Shown here piece by piece: positions 24,512 to 34,431 of a stretch of 35,457 nt of DNA; positions within the stretch are counted from its first letter, which is position 1; each line of letters begins with the position of its first letter. The DNA comes from Synechococcus sp. AG-670-B23. Its GTDB lineage: Bacteria; Cyanobacteriota; Cyanobacteriia; PCC-6307; Cyanobiaceae. The notes under the pieces are model-generated. The model did no database searches, was not told where the DNA came from, and saw only the letters and a list, made by a program, of their open reading frames with translations. A program made the translations under genes and the position numbers. The stretch is from the NCBI GenBank assembly GCA_003209165.1, contig QCSL01000022.1, positions 1 to 35,457 on the forward strand, written 5' to 3'.

Positions 24512-25189
24512 TCAGACAGGGGGGTTGCCGGGAAGGTCTTTGCGGCTGCTGAGCACTCGGTCGATGAGTCCGTAATCAACGGCTTGCTGGGGGTTCAAGT
24601 AGCTCATCCGGTCGGAGTCCTTGCTGAGCTCTTCTACAGATCGTCCGGTGTTGGTGGAGAGGATTTCGAGCATTGCCTGCTTGTTGTGCAGCACTTCCTT
24701 GGCTCGAATCTGAATGTCGGTGGCCTGGCCGCGGGCACCGCTGCGCGGCTGGTGGAGAACGATGGAAGAGTTCGGAAGAGCGGCTCGTTGACCTTTCGTC
24801 CCTGCTGAAAGGATCACCGCGGCCGTACCCATGGCTTGACCGATACAGATGGTATGTACCGGGGGCTTCACATACCGGAGGGTGTCGCAGATGGCGAAGG
24901 CTTCGGTCTCAAAGCCGATCGCTTCACCTGAATACCAGCTGGTTCCAGTGGAGTTGATGTAGAAGTAAATTGGCTTCTCTGGATTGTCGAACTCCAGATA
25001 AAGCAGCTGAGCAATGATCAGCTCAGTCACGTCGATGCCCATCTGACGCTTGGCGTCGTCGTCAGAGAACAGGGGCAAGCCCAGGTAAACGATCCTTTCC
25101 TTGAGCAGTAGTGACGGAAGGTCAGGAGGCGGTGTGCGCATAACGGCGCTGTCGCCGTAGTACGGGGCCGAAGTTGTCATCTCCACCAT
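24512..25189 (-). CDS. clpR: ClpR, inactive Clp protease core subunit
   Basis: 225 aa ClpP homologue lacking the catalytic Ser and Asp. Where ClpP3 has GLAASMG, this protein has GQAMGTA (Gly121 in place of the catalytic Ser). The His is retained (SSIVLHQPRSG, His146) but the Asp position (DSDRMSY) is Met. A family-typical insertion TGTSWYSGEAIGFETEAFAI is present. It is structural in the ClpP3/R core. The N-terminal extension, about 30 residues before the first conserved strand, is typical of ClpR. Start ATG 25189; 15 bases after the PIN/TRAM gene, so probably co-transcribed. Confidence 0.95.
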   Translation of the reverse strand: MVEMTTSAPYYGDSAVMRTPPPDLPSLLLKERIVYLGLPLFSDDDAKRQMGIDVTELIIAQLLYLEFDNPEKPIYFYINSTGTSWYSGEAIGFETEAFAICDTLRYVKPPVHTICIGQAMGTAAVILSAGTKGQRAALPNSSIVLHQPRSGARGQATDIQIRAKEVLHNKQAMLEILSTNTGRSVEELSKDSDRMSYLNPQQAVDYGLIDRVLSSRKDLPGNPPV

Positions 25190-25204
25190 CTCGGTGGGGC
25201 GAGC

Positions 25205-26362
25205 CTAGCCGGGGTCAGCGGGCTTGCGGTTGCTGGTTTTGGCCGGTTTTCCCTGACTTTTCGATTTGTTTGAAGTCTTGGTGTCGGTTGTTGCATCTTT
25301 CTCGTCCAGCCGTGCAAACACCATGCGGCCGGTTGGGGTTTGCAGAGCACCGGTCACCACCACCGGCTTGCGTTGGCCGATCAGCGATTTCGCCTCGTTG
25401 ACGACCACCATCGTTCCATCGTCGAGGTAACCGACGCCCTGGCTTTCCTCCTTGCCCTCACGGACGATCTTGAGTTTGAGTTCGTCGCCGGGTTGCACTT
25501 CAGGCCGCAACGCGATCACCAGCTCACTCAGATTCATCACTTTTAGGTCTTTGACCTGGGCAACCTGCGCCAGGTTGAAATCCGCCGTAACCAGTGTCCC
25601 GCCGGTGTCAGACGCAAGCTGCAGCAGTCGGTCGTCCGTTCCTTTGCCGCCGTAACGGGTGCTGTTGATCACCAACCGCCGTCCGTAGGTGTCACGTAGA
25701 TCTTTCAGAAGCTTCAGACCACGCCTGCCCTTTGCTCGCTTCTCGACGTTGGTGGAATCCGACAGCTGCTGCATCTCATCGATCACCGATTCGGCAACTA
25801 TCACCTGCCCTTCAAGCAACCCGCAGGCAAGCATGCCGCGGATCCGGCCGTCGATTATCACACTAGTATCCAGGATCTTGGCTGTAGCAGGGGTCAACAC
25901 CCCATCGGCCACCAGCAGCGCTTCCGTGCTGGCTGGATTGAACAGCCGCAGCAATGTGCGGCCATGCACTTCCGCCAGGTTGCTTCCAAGAATTCCGAAA
26001 AAGACGTTGCTCACCACCGCCAGCAGTGGTTTGAGTAGAACAATTCCCCCGGAGAACGGGAGCAGCAGAACCGGCAGCAGCAGAAGGTTGGCCACCAGCA
26101 GCCCCAGGATCAGGCCAACAGCTCTGCTCACCAGTAAATCGGTGGGCATGGTGCGCACCTGTTGCATCAGGCGCACCCGCAGCTTTTTGAAAACCAGGCC
26201 TGCAATCAAGCCAATGCCGCCGCCAGCTCCGCTGAGCTGGAGACGCAACTCTTCAGCATTGGTGGTTGCACTCACCAGGCCATCGGGCAGCAAGTGAATT
26301 CCCATCCATCCGGCAGCTGCACCGGAGACGACAAACAGAAGCAGGATGAGCGGATCCACCAT
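25205..26362 (-). CDS. Membrane-anchored PIN/TRAM-domain protein
   Basis: 385 aa from ATG 26362; the frame is open further upstream but that part overlaps the divergent hemW. Residues 1-128 hold hydrophobic, membrane-spanning segments. A PIN-fold nuclease domain at about 160-285 has its first acidic residue at Asp165 (ILDTSVIIDGR), further acids in ESVIDEM and TDDR, and TADFNL. A TRAM domain at about 290-352 (ELKLKIVREGKEESQGVGYL) is of the RNA-binding type. The end is Lys/Ser/Thr-rich and disordered. This architecture (also seen as YacL-type in Firmicutes) suggests a membrane-bound RNase or RNA-binding factor; the RNA target is unknown. It heads the clpR-clpP3-ilvC-cbiB run. Confidence 0.85.
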   Translation of the reverse strand: MVDPLILLLFVVSGAAAGWMGIHLLPDGLVSATTNAEELRLQLSGAGGGIGLIAGLVFKKLRVRLMQQVRTMPTDLLVSRAVGLILGLLVANLLLLPVLLLPFSGGIVLLKPLLAVVSNVFFGILGSNLAEVHGRTLLRLFNPASTEALLVADGVLTPATAKILDTSVIIDGRIRGMLACGLLEGQVIVAESVIDEMQQLSDSTNVEKRAKGRRGLKLLKDLRDTYGRRLVINSTRYGGKGTDDRLLQLASDTGGTLVTADFNLAQVAQVKDLKVMNLSELVIALRPEVQPGDELKLKIVREGKEESQGVGYLDDGTMVVVNEAKSLIGQRKPVVVTGALQTPTGRMVFARLDEKDATTDTKTSNKSKSQGKPAKTSNRKPADPG

Positions 26363-26401
26363 GGGTTCAGGTCGTGGCAGATCGATCCGGATGCCAGAAG
26401 C

Positions 26402-27601
26402 ATGCCTTATCCCACCCCGCCCCGCAGCGTCTACCTCCACATTCCCTTCTGCCACCGGCGCTGTTACTACTGCGATTTCGCCGTTGTTCCCCTGGGAGAC
26501 CAAGCCCGTGGCGAACAGGGGCCTGGCAGTCGATCCATCCGTGAGTATCTGAGCCTGCTGCATCGGGAAATCGCCTCTGCCCCAAGTGGTCCGCCCTTAT
26601 CGACGGTGTATATCGGTGGGGGAACGCCATCGCTGTTGTGTCCGGATCAGATCGGAGCACTACTCGACGCCTTGGCAGACAAGTTTGGGCTTCAACCAGG
26701 TGCGGAAATCACCCTGGAGATGGATCCGGCCACCTTTAATTCCTCGCAGCTGTCCTCCGTTCTGGCCCATGGAGTGAATCGCATCAGCCTGGGGGGACAG
26801 AGTTTTGATGACGCGGTGCTCGAACAGCTAGGGCGCCGGCATCGATGGAGCGACCTCCAGGCGGCGATCGACTGGCTGATGCAGGCCTGGCGCGATGGAG
26901 CACTCCGGTCCTGGAGTCTCGATCTCATTCAAAACCTGCCGGGCCAGGCCTTGGCCGGGTGGGATGCTCAGTTGGATCAGGCCATTGCCAGTCAGGCTCC
27001 CCATCTCTCGATCTACGACCTTTCGGTAGAACCGGGCACGGTTTTTGATCGCCAACGCTCGCTTGGTGTGTTGAAGCTTCCGGAGGACGACCTTGCCGTT
27101 GCGCTGATGGAGCGGACCACGCAACGGCTGGCGGATGCCGGCCTCAGTCGCTACGAGATTTCCAATTACGCCAGTCCAGGCCATGCCTCCCGTCACAACC
27201 GGGTGTATTGGAGCGGTGCCGGTTGGTGGGGATTTGGCATGGGAGCGACATCAGCGCCCTGGGGTGTGCGCTTGGTGCGACCCCGCACCCGGGCTGCTTA
27301 TGCGGCCTGGCTCGACAACCCTCCGGAGGAATCGATCGCAGAGGTTGGTCTTCCCTTGGATGATCAATTGCTGGTGGGTCTGCGGCGCCGGGAAGGGGTG
27401 AACCTGCAGGGCCTTGATGCTGATGCGCTGGTGCGCCGTTGGCAACCGTTCGTTGAGCGCGGATGGCTGAAGCAGAAAGCAGGGCGTTGGTGCCTAACCG
27501 ACCCAGAGGGCATGGCCCTCAGCAATCAGGTGCTGATTGAGGTGATTCTGTGGTGGGAAGAGGTTCTGGAAGACCAAAGCCACTCACACCAATCGATCTG
27601 A
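26402..27601 (+). CDS. hemW: HemW-type radical SAM protein (heme chaperone)
   Basis: 399 aa from ATG 26402, chosen because SVYLHIPFCHRRCYYCDF with the CxxxCxxC iron-sulfur motif (Cys17, Cys21, Cys24) follows at once; the longer frame upstream would overlap the PIN/TRAM gene. Further family motifs are TVYIGGGTPSLL, HGVNRISLGGQSFDD, LIQNLPGQ and YEISNYASPGHASRHNRVYW. The HemW subgroup (formerly called oxygen-independent coproporphyrinogen oxidase-like) binds heme and inserts it into partner proteins. A shared divergent promoter with the PIN/TRAM gene must lie in the 39 bases between the two starts or inside the genes. HemN itself has a longer N-terminus, which supports HemW. Confidence 0.9.
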   Translation: MPYPTPPRSVYLHIPFCHRRCYYCDFAVVPLGDQARGEQGPGSRSIREYLSLLHREIASAPSGPPLSTVYIGGGTPSLLCPDQIGALLDALADKFGLQPGAEITLEMDPATFNSSQLSSVLAHGVNRISLGGQSFDDAVLEQLGRRHRWSDLQAAIDWLMQAWRDGALRSWSLDLIQNLPGQALAGWDAQLDQAIASQAPHLSIYDLSVEPGTVFDRQRSLGVLKLPEDDLAVALMERTTQRLADAGLSRYEISNYASPGHASRHNRVYWSGAGWWGFGMGATSAPWGVRLVRPRTRAAYAAWLDNPPEESIAEVGLPLDDQLLVGLRRREGVNLQGLDADALVRRWQPFVERGWLKQKAGRWCLTDPEGMALSNQVLIEVILWWEEVLEDQSHSHQSI

Positions 27602-27656
27602 TCGATAAGCGGCTGCTGTTGCGTTTGGCTCAAATAGCAACGGAATTGCGATCTTT

Positions 27657-27839
27657 ATGGCTATCTGGATGGGATACGTGAATGACTACTTCGCCCAGAA
27701 ACCCCACAAAAAAAGAGGTAGGCCCCTCAGCCCACCCCCAAACGACGCATTGAAGGCACCACTGCCTTCAGATCCATCTTCACTGATGGATGGGCCCTCA
27801 CTGGGTATCAAATACACCTTATTAGGCATTAATGACTAG
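27657..27839 (+). CDS. Possible small protein (60 aa)
   Basis: ATG to TAG, MAIWMGYVNDYFAQKPHKKR, then a Pro-rich, Ser-rich middle. It is basic at the start and otherwise not recognisable. There is no clear ribosome binding site, though many small picocyanobacterial genes lack one. It lies between hemW and a minus-strand small gene. The sequence has two short hairpins (TCCATC / GATGGA near 27772-27790). It could be real or spurious. Confidence 0.35.
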   Translation: MAIWMGYVNDYFAQKPHKKRGRPLSPPPNDALKAPLPSDPSSLMDGPSLGIKYTLLGIND

Positions 27840-27899
27840 TCAGAACTTCTTAAGTTGGCTGTGAAGATGTTGTCGGCGCTAGCACCACTGCAAACGCTT

Positions 27900-27939
27900 G
27901 GGAGATGGAATGTTCGCGGGTTTCCTCGCCCGCGTCTCC
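27900..27939 (-). terminator. Nested GC hairpin after the small gene at 27940
   Basis: Outer GGGAGA / TCTCCC and inner CGCGGG / CCCGCG stems form a nested hairpin immediately beyond the minus-strand stop codon. No T run follows on the minus strand, so it may be an RNA-stabilising structure or a rho-type end rather than an intrinsic terminator. Confidence 0.4.
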
Positions 27940-28161
27940 CTAGGGCTTGAAGCAGTTGAGCCATGCCTCGATGGCAGGCCCCATTCCTCCTGTCGAGCAG
28001 ATCAAGCAGGGATCAGCCAATAACTCTGAGATATTGAGCAGGGGATCACCCTTCCCATCAGCAATCGCACGGGCACGAAGGTAAAACCAGCTCTCGCTAT
28101 CGCCCTTTGCTTCCATGCTCTCGGCGATGGATTTCCAGTTGTTGATCTCAGCTTGATCCAC
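27940..28161 (-). CDS. Small hypothetical protein (73 aa)
   Basis: From GTG 28161 the frame reads MDQAEINNWKSIAESMEAKG to a C-terminus with CLICSTGGMGPAIEAWLNCF. The N-terminal half is an amphipathic helix; the C-terminal half holds two Cys in CLIC and a further Cys near the end, which could bind metal or form a disulfide. No domain recognised; I judge it a conserved small picocyanobacterial protein from composition and the clean frame. It stands alone, followed by a GC hairpin. Confidence 0.6.
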   Translation of the reverse strand: MDQAEINNWKSIAESMEAKGDSESWFYLRARAIADGKGDPLLNISELLADPCLICSTGGMGPAIEAWLNCFKP

Positions 28162-28389
28162 AGGAAAGCAGATTAAAATAACCGGAACTCCTCAGAGCCG
28201 GAGATGGTTCAACTGTCTAGTTACAGCTCTGCATACAGACTCCCAGAGACTAAAAATCGAGAGCAGACGATGAAGGTACGGGTGACCGTTGTCGCATCTC
28301 AAAACTCAGACTCTCCTATTCAGGCTTCGCATCACTCACAGCCCTGTGGCGCAGCGCTCTTCAGGGTTTAATTGGAAATTTTAATCGGC

Positions 28390-29187
28390 TTAGTTGTTCC
28401 TTTTGATGGGAGGAGTGTTGTTTCGGGTCTGGTTGACCCATCCTTTCAACGCGTCAATGAACAGCTGGCGACCATCCACGAGCGCTGGGCTGAAGGGAGG
28501 TTGTTTGGGGGTGAGCCCCAGCAGGTCTGCCGTGACTCGCACCTGGCCGTCGCAGCCTTCACCCGCTCCAATACCGATCACAGGGATGGTCAGGTCCTGC
28601 TGCACCCGGCTCGCCAGCTCTGAAGGCACATGTTCCAACACCAAGGAGAAGCAACCCTTCTGTTCGAGGGTTCGCGCCTGATCGATCAGGCGTTCCTGGC
28701 TGATGGTGTCCGTGGCCTGGCGGCGATAACCCAGACGATGCACGGCCTGTGGGGTTAGACCCAGATGCCCCATCACAGGAATGCCCATCCGCACCAGACG
28801 GTCGATCACGGCAACGACCTCCGGTTCCGCTCCCTCCAACTTGACTGCAGCAGCACTGGATTCCTTCAGCAGTCGTCCTGCGGCGGCCACGGCGCGGTCT
28901 TCGCCGCACTGGTAGCTGAGAAAAGGCAGGTCACAGACCAGCAGAGGTTGATCGCTAGGCATTGCTGTTAACCCCCGCGCCACCGCCTGGGTGTGATGGA
29001 GCATCTGATCCAGGCTCACCGGGAGTGTTGTGGCATGGCCCAGCGCCACCATGGCCAGTGAATCGCCGATTAGCACCACATCTGCACCGGCGGCTTCCGC
29101 CAGAGCCGCGGAGAGGCTGTCCCATGCGGTGAGCACGGCGATGGGTTGGCCCTTCTGCTTGAGGCGGGTCAGATCCGAAGGACGCAT
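28390..29187 (-). CDS. panB: 3-methyl-2-oxobutanoate hydroxymethyltransferase
   Basis: 265 aa enzyme of pantothenate/CoA synthesis; transfers a hydroxymethyl group from methylenetetrahydrofolate to 2-oxoisovalerate. Motifs: [20 protein letters not shown], the Mg loop [14 protein letters not shown] with Asp42, [21 protein letters not shown], and the C-terminal [16 protein letters not shown]. Length is normal. ATG start. It lies downstream of ftsZ on the same strand but is separated from it by the plus-strand SRP RNA. The 2-oxoisovalerate it uses comes from the branched-chain pathway that includes ilvC in this window. Confidence 0.95.
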   Translation of the reverse strand: MRPSDLTRLKQKGQPIAVLTAWDSLSAALAEAAGADVVLIGDSLAMVALGHATTLPVSLDQMLHHTQAVARGLTAMPSDQPLLVCDLPFLSYQCGEDRAVAAAGRLLKESSAAAVKLEGAEPEVVAVIDRLVRMGIPVMGHLGLTPQAVHRLGYRRQATDTISQERLIDQARTLEQKGCFSLVLEHVPSELASRVQQDLTIPVIGIGAGEGCDGQVRVTADLLGLTPKQPPFSPALVDGRQLFIDALKGWVNQTRNNTPPIKRNN

Positions 29188-29230
29188 GCGGTTTCAAAAC
29201 CCCTCTGGGGGTCATTGCTAACATTTGGAC

Positions 29231-29325
29231 GATTCGGGCCTATGCGGCTCTGACGCCCAAATCTGGTCAGGACCGGAAGGGAGCAGCCACACGGGATGCT
29301 CAGGGCAGGCGTGGGTTCCGGGTCA
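29231..29325 (+). ncRNA. ffs: Signal recognition particle RNA (4.5S-type)
   Basis: Contains the near-invariant apical domain GGACCGGAAGGGAGCAGCC (about 29270-29288). It is flanked by pairing arms (CGGGCC / GGTTCCGGG and GACGCCC / GGGCAGGCG), giving the short bacterial hairpin of about 95 nt. It binds the Ffh protein and directs membrane proteins to the translocon. A TAACAT -10-like box at 29219-29224 agrees with a start near 29231; exact ends are approximate. It is encoded against the flow of the adjacent panB and ftsZ genes. Confidence 0.93.
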
Positions 29326-29370
29326 CCAACTTGAGGTTGAGCTGCCAGATCCTGCTGTCTGACAGGTCTC

Positions 29371-30480
29371 TCACGTCGGGCCGTTGTCTTGTTGCTGACG
29401 GCGACGAAGGAATTCCGGAATTCTGGCGCCGTTCTCTTCGGGTTCCGCACGGCTTGCAATTGAAGGCATGGAGCGGCTTCGCTCGCTGCGGTAGGGCTGC
29501 TTGTTCTCGAATCCAGTGGCAATCACCGTGACGTGAATTTCGCCCTCTAGGGCCTCATCCACCACGGCGCCCACGATGATGTTCGCTTCGGGATCGACTA
29601 CGTCGTAGATCACCTCTGAAGCGGTGGTCATGTCCTCCAGGGTCATGTCCTTACCGCCGCTGATGTTGATCACACAGCCCTTCGCGCCATCGATGCGTTC
29701 GGTTTCCAGCAGTGGACTGGCAATCGCCGCTTGGGCTGCCTCCACGGCTCTGGAGCGGCCGGAGCCGATGCCGATGCCCAGCAATGCTGTACCAGCTTCG
29801 GTCATTACAGAGCGAACGTCAGCGAAGTCAACGTTCACAAGGCCTGGGCAGGTGATGATGTCACTGATGCCTTTGACGCCCATGCGAAGGACGTCATCTG
29901 CGCTACGGAAGGCCTCCTGAAGGGGGGCTCCGCCAATGGCCTCCCGTAGACGATCGTTGGGGATCACGATCAGGGTGTCCACATGTTCCGCCAATCGAGC
30001 GATGCCTTCGTCGGCCTGACGCATGCGACGGCGGCCCTCGAAGCTGAACGGCTTGGTCACTATGCCGACGGTGAGAGCCCCGACTTCGCGGGCGACTTCA
30101 GCAACTACCGGTGCTGCCCCAGTTCCCGTTCCACCACCCATGCCAGCGGCAATGAACACCAGATCGGAGCCCTGCAGTGCGTCGTGCAGATCTGTACGGG
30201 ATTCCTCGGCTGCCTTCTGACCGATGGTGGGATTGCCGCCTGCACCCAGCCCACGGGTCAGAGTTTGCCCCAACTGCAGCCTCTGCTGGGCTTGCGACTG
30301 GATTAGGGCCTGGGCATCGGTGTTGAGGACGCGATAGCCAACTCCCTCAAGGTCACTGAGGATCATGCGGTTAACGGCATTGCTACCTCCGCCGCCAACT
30401 CCGATGACCTCGATGCGTGCGGACTGACTGGGCTGGATTCCCGCTGCCGTGTAAGACCCTGAGCCGCTCACCATCTCCAT
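29371..30480 (-). CDS. ftsZ: Cell division protein FtsZ
   Basis: 369 aa tubulin-like GTPase that forms the division ring. The GTP-binding signature GGGTGTG is at residues 115-121 ([20 protein letters not shown]). The N-terminal strand is [18 protein letters not shown], and the T7 loop is [10 protein letters not shown]. The C-terminal domain is present and the tail ([12 protein letters not shown]) is basic and short. The length is close to that of other marine picocyanobacterial FtsZ. It follows ftsQ on the minus strand after 117 bases, without ftsA, as is normal in cyanobacteria. Confidence 0.97.
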   Translation of the reverse strand: MEMVSGSGSYTAAGIQPSQSARIEVIGVGGGGSNAVNRMILSDLEGVGYRVLNTDAQALIQSQAQQRLQLGQTLTRGLGAGGNPTIGQKAAEESRTDLHDALQGSDLVFIAAGMGGGTGTGAAPVVAEVAREVGALTVGIVTKPFSFEGRRRMRQADEGIARLAEHVDTLIVIPNDRLREAIGGAPLQEAFRSADDVLRMGVKGISDIITCPGLVNVDFADVRSVMTEAGTALLGIGIGSGRSRAVEAAQAAIASPLLETERIDGAKGCVINISGGKDMTLEDMTTASEVIYDVVDPEANIIVGAVVDEALEGEIHVTVIATGFENKQPYRSERSRSMPSIASRAEPEENGARIPEFLRRRQQQDNGPT

Positions 30481-30597
30481 CGTCGTGGCTGAACCGTTTG
30501 GTTGCGTTGCATTATGTCCCTGAAGCCTGGTATCGGCTTCAACTGATCACAAACCAGACCCCGAGGTTGTGGTCTCCAGATTTTCAACGTTTTAGTC

Positions 30598-31443
30598 TCA
30601 GGGTTGGGTCTTGGCCTTTTGAGGGTTACGTGGCGCCGGCAGTTGCAATTCCGGACGGTCGGGATTGCTCAAATCAAGACTGCTCTGATTGGTCTGGCGC
30701 AGGTGCTCCGGCAGCGTGTCGTTGAGATGGACGATGGTTGCGATCTGGGCATTTAGTAGGGCTGGTTCGCCGCCGAGATCGATCTGGCCCAGCCCCTTGA
30801 TGATGAGACTGATGTTGCCGTCGGGGTGAAGCACAATGGCTTTCAGCATCCCCTCGAAGCGATTCCGTTGTTGCAGCAGCGCAGCAACCTGGACGCGTTG
30901 CTGGTTGTTCCAACCACGCACGACGATGTTCGTCAGTGGTTCTGGTGATGCTTCGCTCAGCGGAATCCACTTTCCTTCTGCGTTCAGCAGCCCACGTTCT
31001 CGTCCAGAGGGCCCCTGACGCACCGCTTTGGCGACGGGAATCTCTGGCTTCAGGCTTACGATGAGACGAGCGGGCAGTATTCGTCGCTCCACCTGAGCGC
31101 TTCGCACTGGCAGAGCCCTGATCAGCTGTTGTTCAAGGGCCCTGGGGCTGACCTCCAGCAGAGGTTGTGGAAAGCTGAGCTTGGCAGCCTCGATGACTTG
31201 ATTGGTCTTAAGGGCAGCACCACCGTTGAGGACAAGCGCCTCTGGCCCCCGCAACGTCCAGCCATGGCGCAGGAGGATCCAGGCGAATCCACCACTGAGC
31301 AGCAGCAAGGCCACAAAGCGCCAAAGTTGAAGCAACAGGGTCTGGCGACGCTGCCGGCGCAACTCCCGGCGGCGCTTGACCTGAGCGGAAACGGGCCGTT
31401 GGGAAGATTTGTCCTTGGCAGAGACGCGGCTCAAAGGTCGCAC
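30598..31443 (-). CDS. ftsQ: Cell division protein FtsQ
   Basis: 281 aa bitopic inner-membrane divisome protein. A basic cytoplasmic N-terminus (about 36 residues) precedes a membrane segment at about 36-58 (LLLQLWRFVALLLLSGGFAW), then a POTRA domain (VLNGGAALKTNQVIEAA, then ALPVRSAQVERRILPARLIV) and the beta domain (LNAEGKWIPLSEASPEPLTN). The C-terminus is Pro/Lys-rich. The gene overlaps the upstream hypothetical gene by 13 bases. Divergent family; the assignment rests on topology, the POTRA pattern and its place between ddl and ftsZ. Confidence 0.9.
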   Translation of the reverse strand: MRPLSRVSAKDKSSQRPVSAQVKRRRELRRQRRQTLLLQLWRFVALLLLSGGFAWILLRHGWTLRGPEALVLNGGAALKTNQVIEAAKLSFPQPLLEVSPRALEQQLIRALPVRSAQVERRILPARLIVSLKPEIPVAKAVRQGPSGRERGLLNAEGKWIPLSEASPEPLTNIVVRGWNNQQRVQVAALLQQRNRFEGMLKAIVLHPDGNISLIIKGLGQIDLGGEPALLNAQIATIVHLNDTLPEHLRQTNQSSLDLSNPDRPELQLPAPRNPQKAKTQP

Positions 31444-31841
31444 CGGGCCCTTGCCATCAGTTGCTCACCCCAGCTGCGAGCGCGGTCGGCATCCGAAAAG
31501 GGCACATCCATCTGCTGATCTTTGCCGACGAGGCGAAGCCGACAACGGCCCTGGGATTCATCGGTGAGGGGAGCATCACCGGAGGCCAGCGACATCAGTT
31601 CCACAAGCTCGAGCCTGCAGACATCAAACGAGCCTTGATCCTGAAAACTGCCCGCTTCAAAGCTGCTCCATTTTAGTTCACCATCTTTCAAGCGGGCACC
31701 ACCGCAACCGTCGAGCTTGGCCAGCTCCGAACCTTCTGCCCAGGCACGGAACAGGTTTTGGCGCCTCCGTTCCAGCCATCCGAGCGAGGCCAGCAGCACA
31801 AAGGCCAGCAGCAAGGGAAACCAGAGCAGCCCGTGGCTCAT
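31431..31841 (-). CDS. Membrane-anchored hypothetical protein in the division cluster
   Basis: 136 aa with one N-terminal membrane segment (residues about 4-22, GLLWFPLLLAFVLLASLGWL), a basic LERRRQ stop, and a soluble domain rich in Gly, Arg and acidic residues with Cys near both ends. No family recognised. It sits between ddl (23 bases upstream) and ftsQ (13-base overlap), so it is translationally coupled to ftsQ. A division or cell-wall role is inferred from position only. Confidence 0.75.
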   Translation of the reverse strand: MSHGLLWFPLLLAFVLLASLGWLERRRQNLFRAWAEGSELAKLDGCGGARLKDGELKWSSFEAGSFQDQGSFDVCRLELVELMSLASGDAPLTDESQGRCRLRLVGKDQQMDVPFSDADRARSWGEQLMARARCDL

Positions 31842-31864
31842 GGGTCAGGCGAAGGACGCTGCGT

Positions 31865-32917
31865 TCATTCTCCTGCTGTTTGGATCAGTTGGTGCACCAA
31901 CTGTTCGAGTGTTACGCCACTGGCCGCCCAGAGCATTGGGAACATGCTCTGCGCTGTAAAACCAGGCAGGGTATTGATTTCGTTGATCCAGAGCTGATCG
32001 GCCGCCTCGTCGTAGAAGAAATCCACTCGACCCATGCCGTTGACGCCAACGGCAGCACAGGCTTGCAAGGCCTGTGCGCGGATGCGGTGACTCACTTGAT
32101 CGGGCAGGGGAGCTGGAATCAATGTGGTGCTGCGCCCAGCAGTGTATTTCGTGTCGTAGTCGTACCACTCGGCATCAAAACGAACCTCGCCGACCACCGA
32201 CGCTTCAAGCGTGCGTCCCCCCAAAACGCCGCATTCCACTTCTCTTGCGTTGACGCCCTGCTCAACCACCAGCCTCGGATCCAGCGCTGCTGCCTGGTTG
32301 AGTCCTGCTTCCAGTTCGGGGCGCGAACGCACCTTGCTGATTCCAACCGAAGAGCCGAGATTGGCCGGTTTAACAAAGCAGGGGTAGTTCAGTTCCGTTT
32401 CAATTCGATCCAGGAGGGCCGATCGGCTGTTGGCATGCTCGAGTTCGGAGGCGTGAAGGGCCACATAGGGCACTTGGGACAGCCCTGCATTCGAAAAGGC
32501 GGACTTCATCGCCTGCTTGTCCATGCTGACGGCTGAGCCGAGAACGCCAGCGCCCACAAAGGGTTTTCCGGTCAGTTGGAATAACCCCTGAATGGTTCCG
32601 TCCTCTCCATTGGGGCCATGCAGAACCGGATACCAGATGTCGATTCCATCGCATCCCTCAGGAAATCCTTGGAATCCCAAGGGGGGCTGAGGTGGAGACA
32701 GCTCCGGCGCGGTTTCAGAGGCCAGGGTTGCCTCGGCCAGATCCTTTCCCCACCAGCGACCATCACGGTCGATGTAGATCGCTAGGACCGTGTAGCGCTT
32801 TTTGTTGTGCCCGCTACGCAGGCCTCGGACGACGGTCGCCGCAGATCGGATCGACACGTCGTGCTCTCCAGAGCGGCCTCCAAAGACGAGTCCGACCGTG
32901 ATGGGACTGGACGACAT
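31865..32917 (-). CDS. ddl: D-alanine-D-alanine ligase
   Basis: 350 aa ATP-grasp enzyme that makes the D-Ala-D-Ala dipeptide for peptidoglycan. Motifs: [19 protein letters not shown] (N-terminal phosphate/substrate loop), [33 protein letters not shown], and the metal and ligand region [20 protein letters not shown] followed by [14 protein letters not shown]. Length and motif order are normal. Start ATG 32917, 51 bases after miaB; it is the first clear cell-wall gene of this run. Confidence 0.96.
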   Translation of the reverse strand: MSSSPITVGLVFGGRSGEHDVSIRSAATVVRGLRSGHNKKRYTVLAIYIDRDGRWWGKDLAEATLASETAPELSPPQPPLGFQGFPEGCDGIDIWYPVLHGPNGEDGTIQGLFQLTGKPFVGAGVLGSAVSMDKQAMKSAFSNAGLSQVPYVALHASELEHANSRSALLDRIETELNYPCFVKPANLGSSVGISKVRSRPELEAGLNQAAALDPRLVVEQGVNAREVECGVLGGRTLEASVVGEVRFDAEWYDYDTKYTAGRSTTLIPAPLPDQVSHRIRAQALQACAAVGVNGMGRVDFFYDEAADQLWINEINTLPGFTAQSMFPMLWAASGVTLEQLVHQLIQTAGE

Positions 32918-32968
32918 GAATGCTGCAACCCCTGAGCACTGGGAGCGCCAAAGGTATCAGCGTTGTGA

Positions 32969-34363
32969 TCAGCGGGGCAGGGGGCTGCCGCTGAGTGAAA
33001 AGGAGCGCACAGCATCGATGCGCATCTGCACAAGATCGCCGGATTTGTAGATATGGCCATCCGGTCCAGTGGAATTGAAGAAGGTCAGGCGATTGGTCCG
33101 GGTTCGCCCCATCAGCTGCGATGGGTCCTTGGGATTGATGCCCTCCGCCAGCACTTCTTCGGTACGGCCCTCGTAGCGGGCATTGGCCTTGCGGGCGCAG
33201 CGTTCCACCAAGGTATTAATTTCGCGCAGGCGTTCCACCTTCACCTCTTCCGGCAGCTGGTTGTCCCAGTTGGCGGCAGGAGTGTTGGGCCGAGGTGAAT
33301 AGGCCGCCGTGTTCACCTGGTCGAAGCCGATTTCTTCGATTAGGTCAAGGGTGCGGCGGTATTGCGCATCGGTTTCGCCAGGGAAGGCAACGATCACATC
33401 GGCACTGATGGAGGCATCAGGCATGCGCTCACGGATGCGGTCGATGATCCGCCGGTAGCGCTCCACGGTGTACCCCCTGGCCATGGCCTGCAACACGTCG
33501 TTGTCCCCGCTCTGGAACGGAATGTGAAAGTGTTCACAGAGCTTGGGCAGATCGGCACAGGCATCGATCAACCGCTCGGTGAAGTAGCGCGGATGACTGG
33601 TGGCAAAACGGATCCGTTCAATGCCCTCAACGTCGTGGACGTGATGGAGCAGATCGGTGAGGGTGTTTTGGCGGCGACCCTCCGGCGTGATGCCTGGCAG
33701 ATCCCGGCCATAGGCATCAATGTTCTGGCCGAGCAGGGTGATCTCCCTGTATCCCTGGGCGGCGAGACCCTCCATCTCCAGCTTGATTGCCTTGGGCAGC
33801 CGCGATTGTTCTTTGCCGCGCACTGAGGGCACCACGCAGTAGGTGCAACGCTCGTTACAGCCGTAAATCACGTTCACCCAACCGCAGATGCTGCTGTCCC
33901 GGCGGGCCGTGGTGATGTCTTCAAGGATGTTGTGGTCTTCGGTGGCAACCACCTGCTGGCCGCTGTCCACCTGCAGCAACAGGGTTTCAAGCCGATTGGC
34001 GTGTTGCGGTCCCATCACTAGATCCAGCTCTGGCACCCGCCGCAGCAGTGATTCGCCCTCCTGCTGGGCAACACAGCCCGCCACCACCAGAGTGAGGTTG
34101 GGGTTGTTGCGTTTTCTCTGAGCCTGTCTGCCCAGGTAGCTGTAAACCTTCTGCTCGGCGTTATCCCGGATGGTGCAAGTGTTGTAGAGCACTAGGTCGG
34201 CATCCATTTCAGCTGACGCCTCCTGGTAGCCCATGGCCTCCAGGATTCCCGCCATCCGTTCGGAATCCGCCTTGTTCATCTGGCAGCCGAAGGTGGTGAT
34301 CCAATAGCTGCCCCGCTGGGGATTAGCGGTGGCGTTAGTGGCGAGGGGGGCGGAGGCGACCAA
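32969..34363 (-). CDS. miaB: tRNA-2-methylthio-N6-dimethylallyladenosine synthase
   Basis: 464 aa radical SAM methylthiotransferase acting on A37 of tRNAs read with U-starting codons. N-terminal UPF0004 domain cysteines are at 27, 63 and 97 ([20 protein letters not shown]) for the auxiliary cluster. The radical SAM CxxxCxxC motif is at 169, 173 and 176 ([10 protein letters not shown]), and a C-terminal TRAM domain ends the protein. Length is normal. The start at 34363 is TTG; no better ATG keeps the first cluster Cys in place with a sensible leader. Divergent from the epimerase gene at 34432 across 68 bases. Confidence 0.95.
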   Translation of the reverse strand: MVASAPLATNATANPQRGSYWITTFGCQMNKADSERMAGILEAMGYQEASAEMDADLVLYNTCTIRDNAEQKVYSYLGRQAQRKRNNPNLTLVVAGCVAQQEGESLLRRVPELDLVMGPQHANRLETLLLQVDSGQQVVATEDHNILEDITTARRDSSICGWVNVIYGCNERCTYCVVPSVRGKEQSRLPKAIKLEMEGLAAQGYREITLLGQNIDAYGRDLPGITPEGRRQNTLTDLLHHVHDVEGIERIRFATSHPRYFTERLIDACADLPKLCEHFHIPFQSGDNDVLQAMARGYTVERYRRIIDRIRERMPDASISADVIVAFPGETDAQYRRTLDLIEEIGFDQVNTAAYSPRPNTPAANWDNQLPEEVKVERLREINTLVERCARKANARYEGRTEEVLAEGINPKDPSQLMGRTRTNRLTFFNSTGPDGHIYKSGDLVQMRIDAVRSFSLSGSPLPR

Positions 34364-34431
34364 GTCTCTGGCTCAAGCCTTCTCAGTCTGAGTCACAGGG
34401 GTGTTGTGTCAGTTTGGAGATTGACAACCGG

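Noticed and set aside
26162-26401. Longer N-terminus of hemW starting at 26162
   Set aside because: It would overlap the PIN/TRAM gene by 200 bases and adds no homology; the conserved HemW start lies at 26402.
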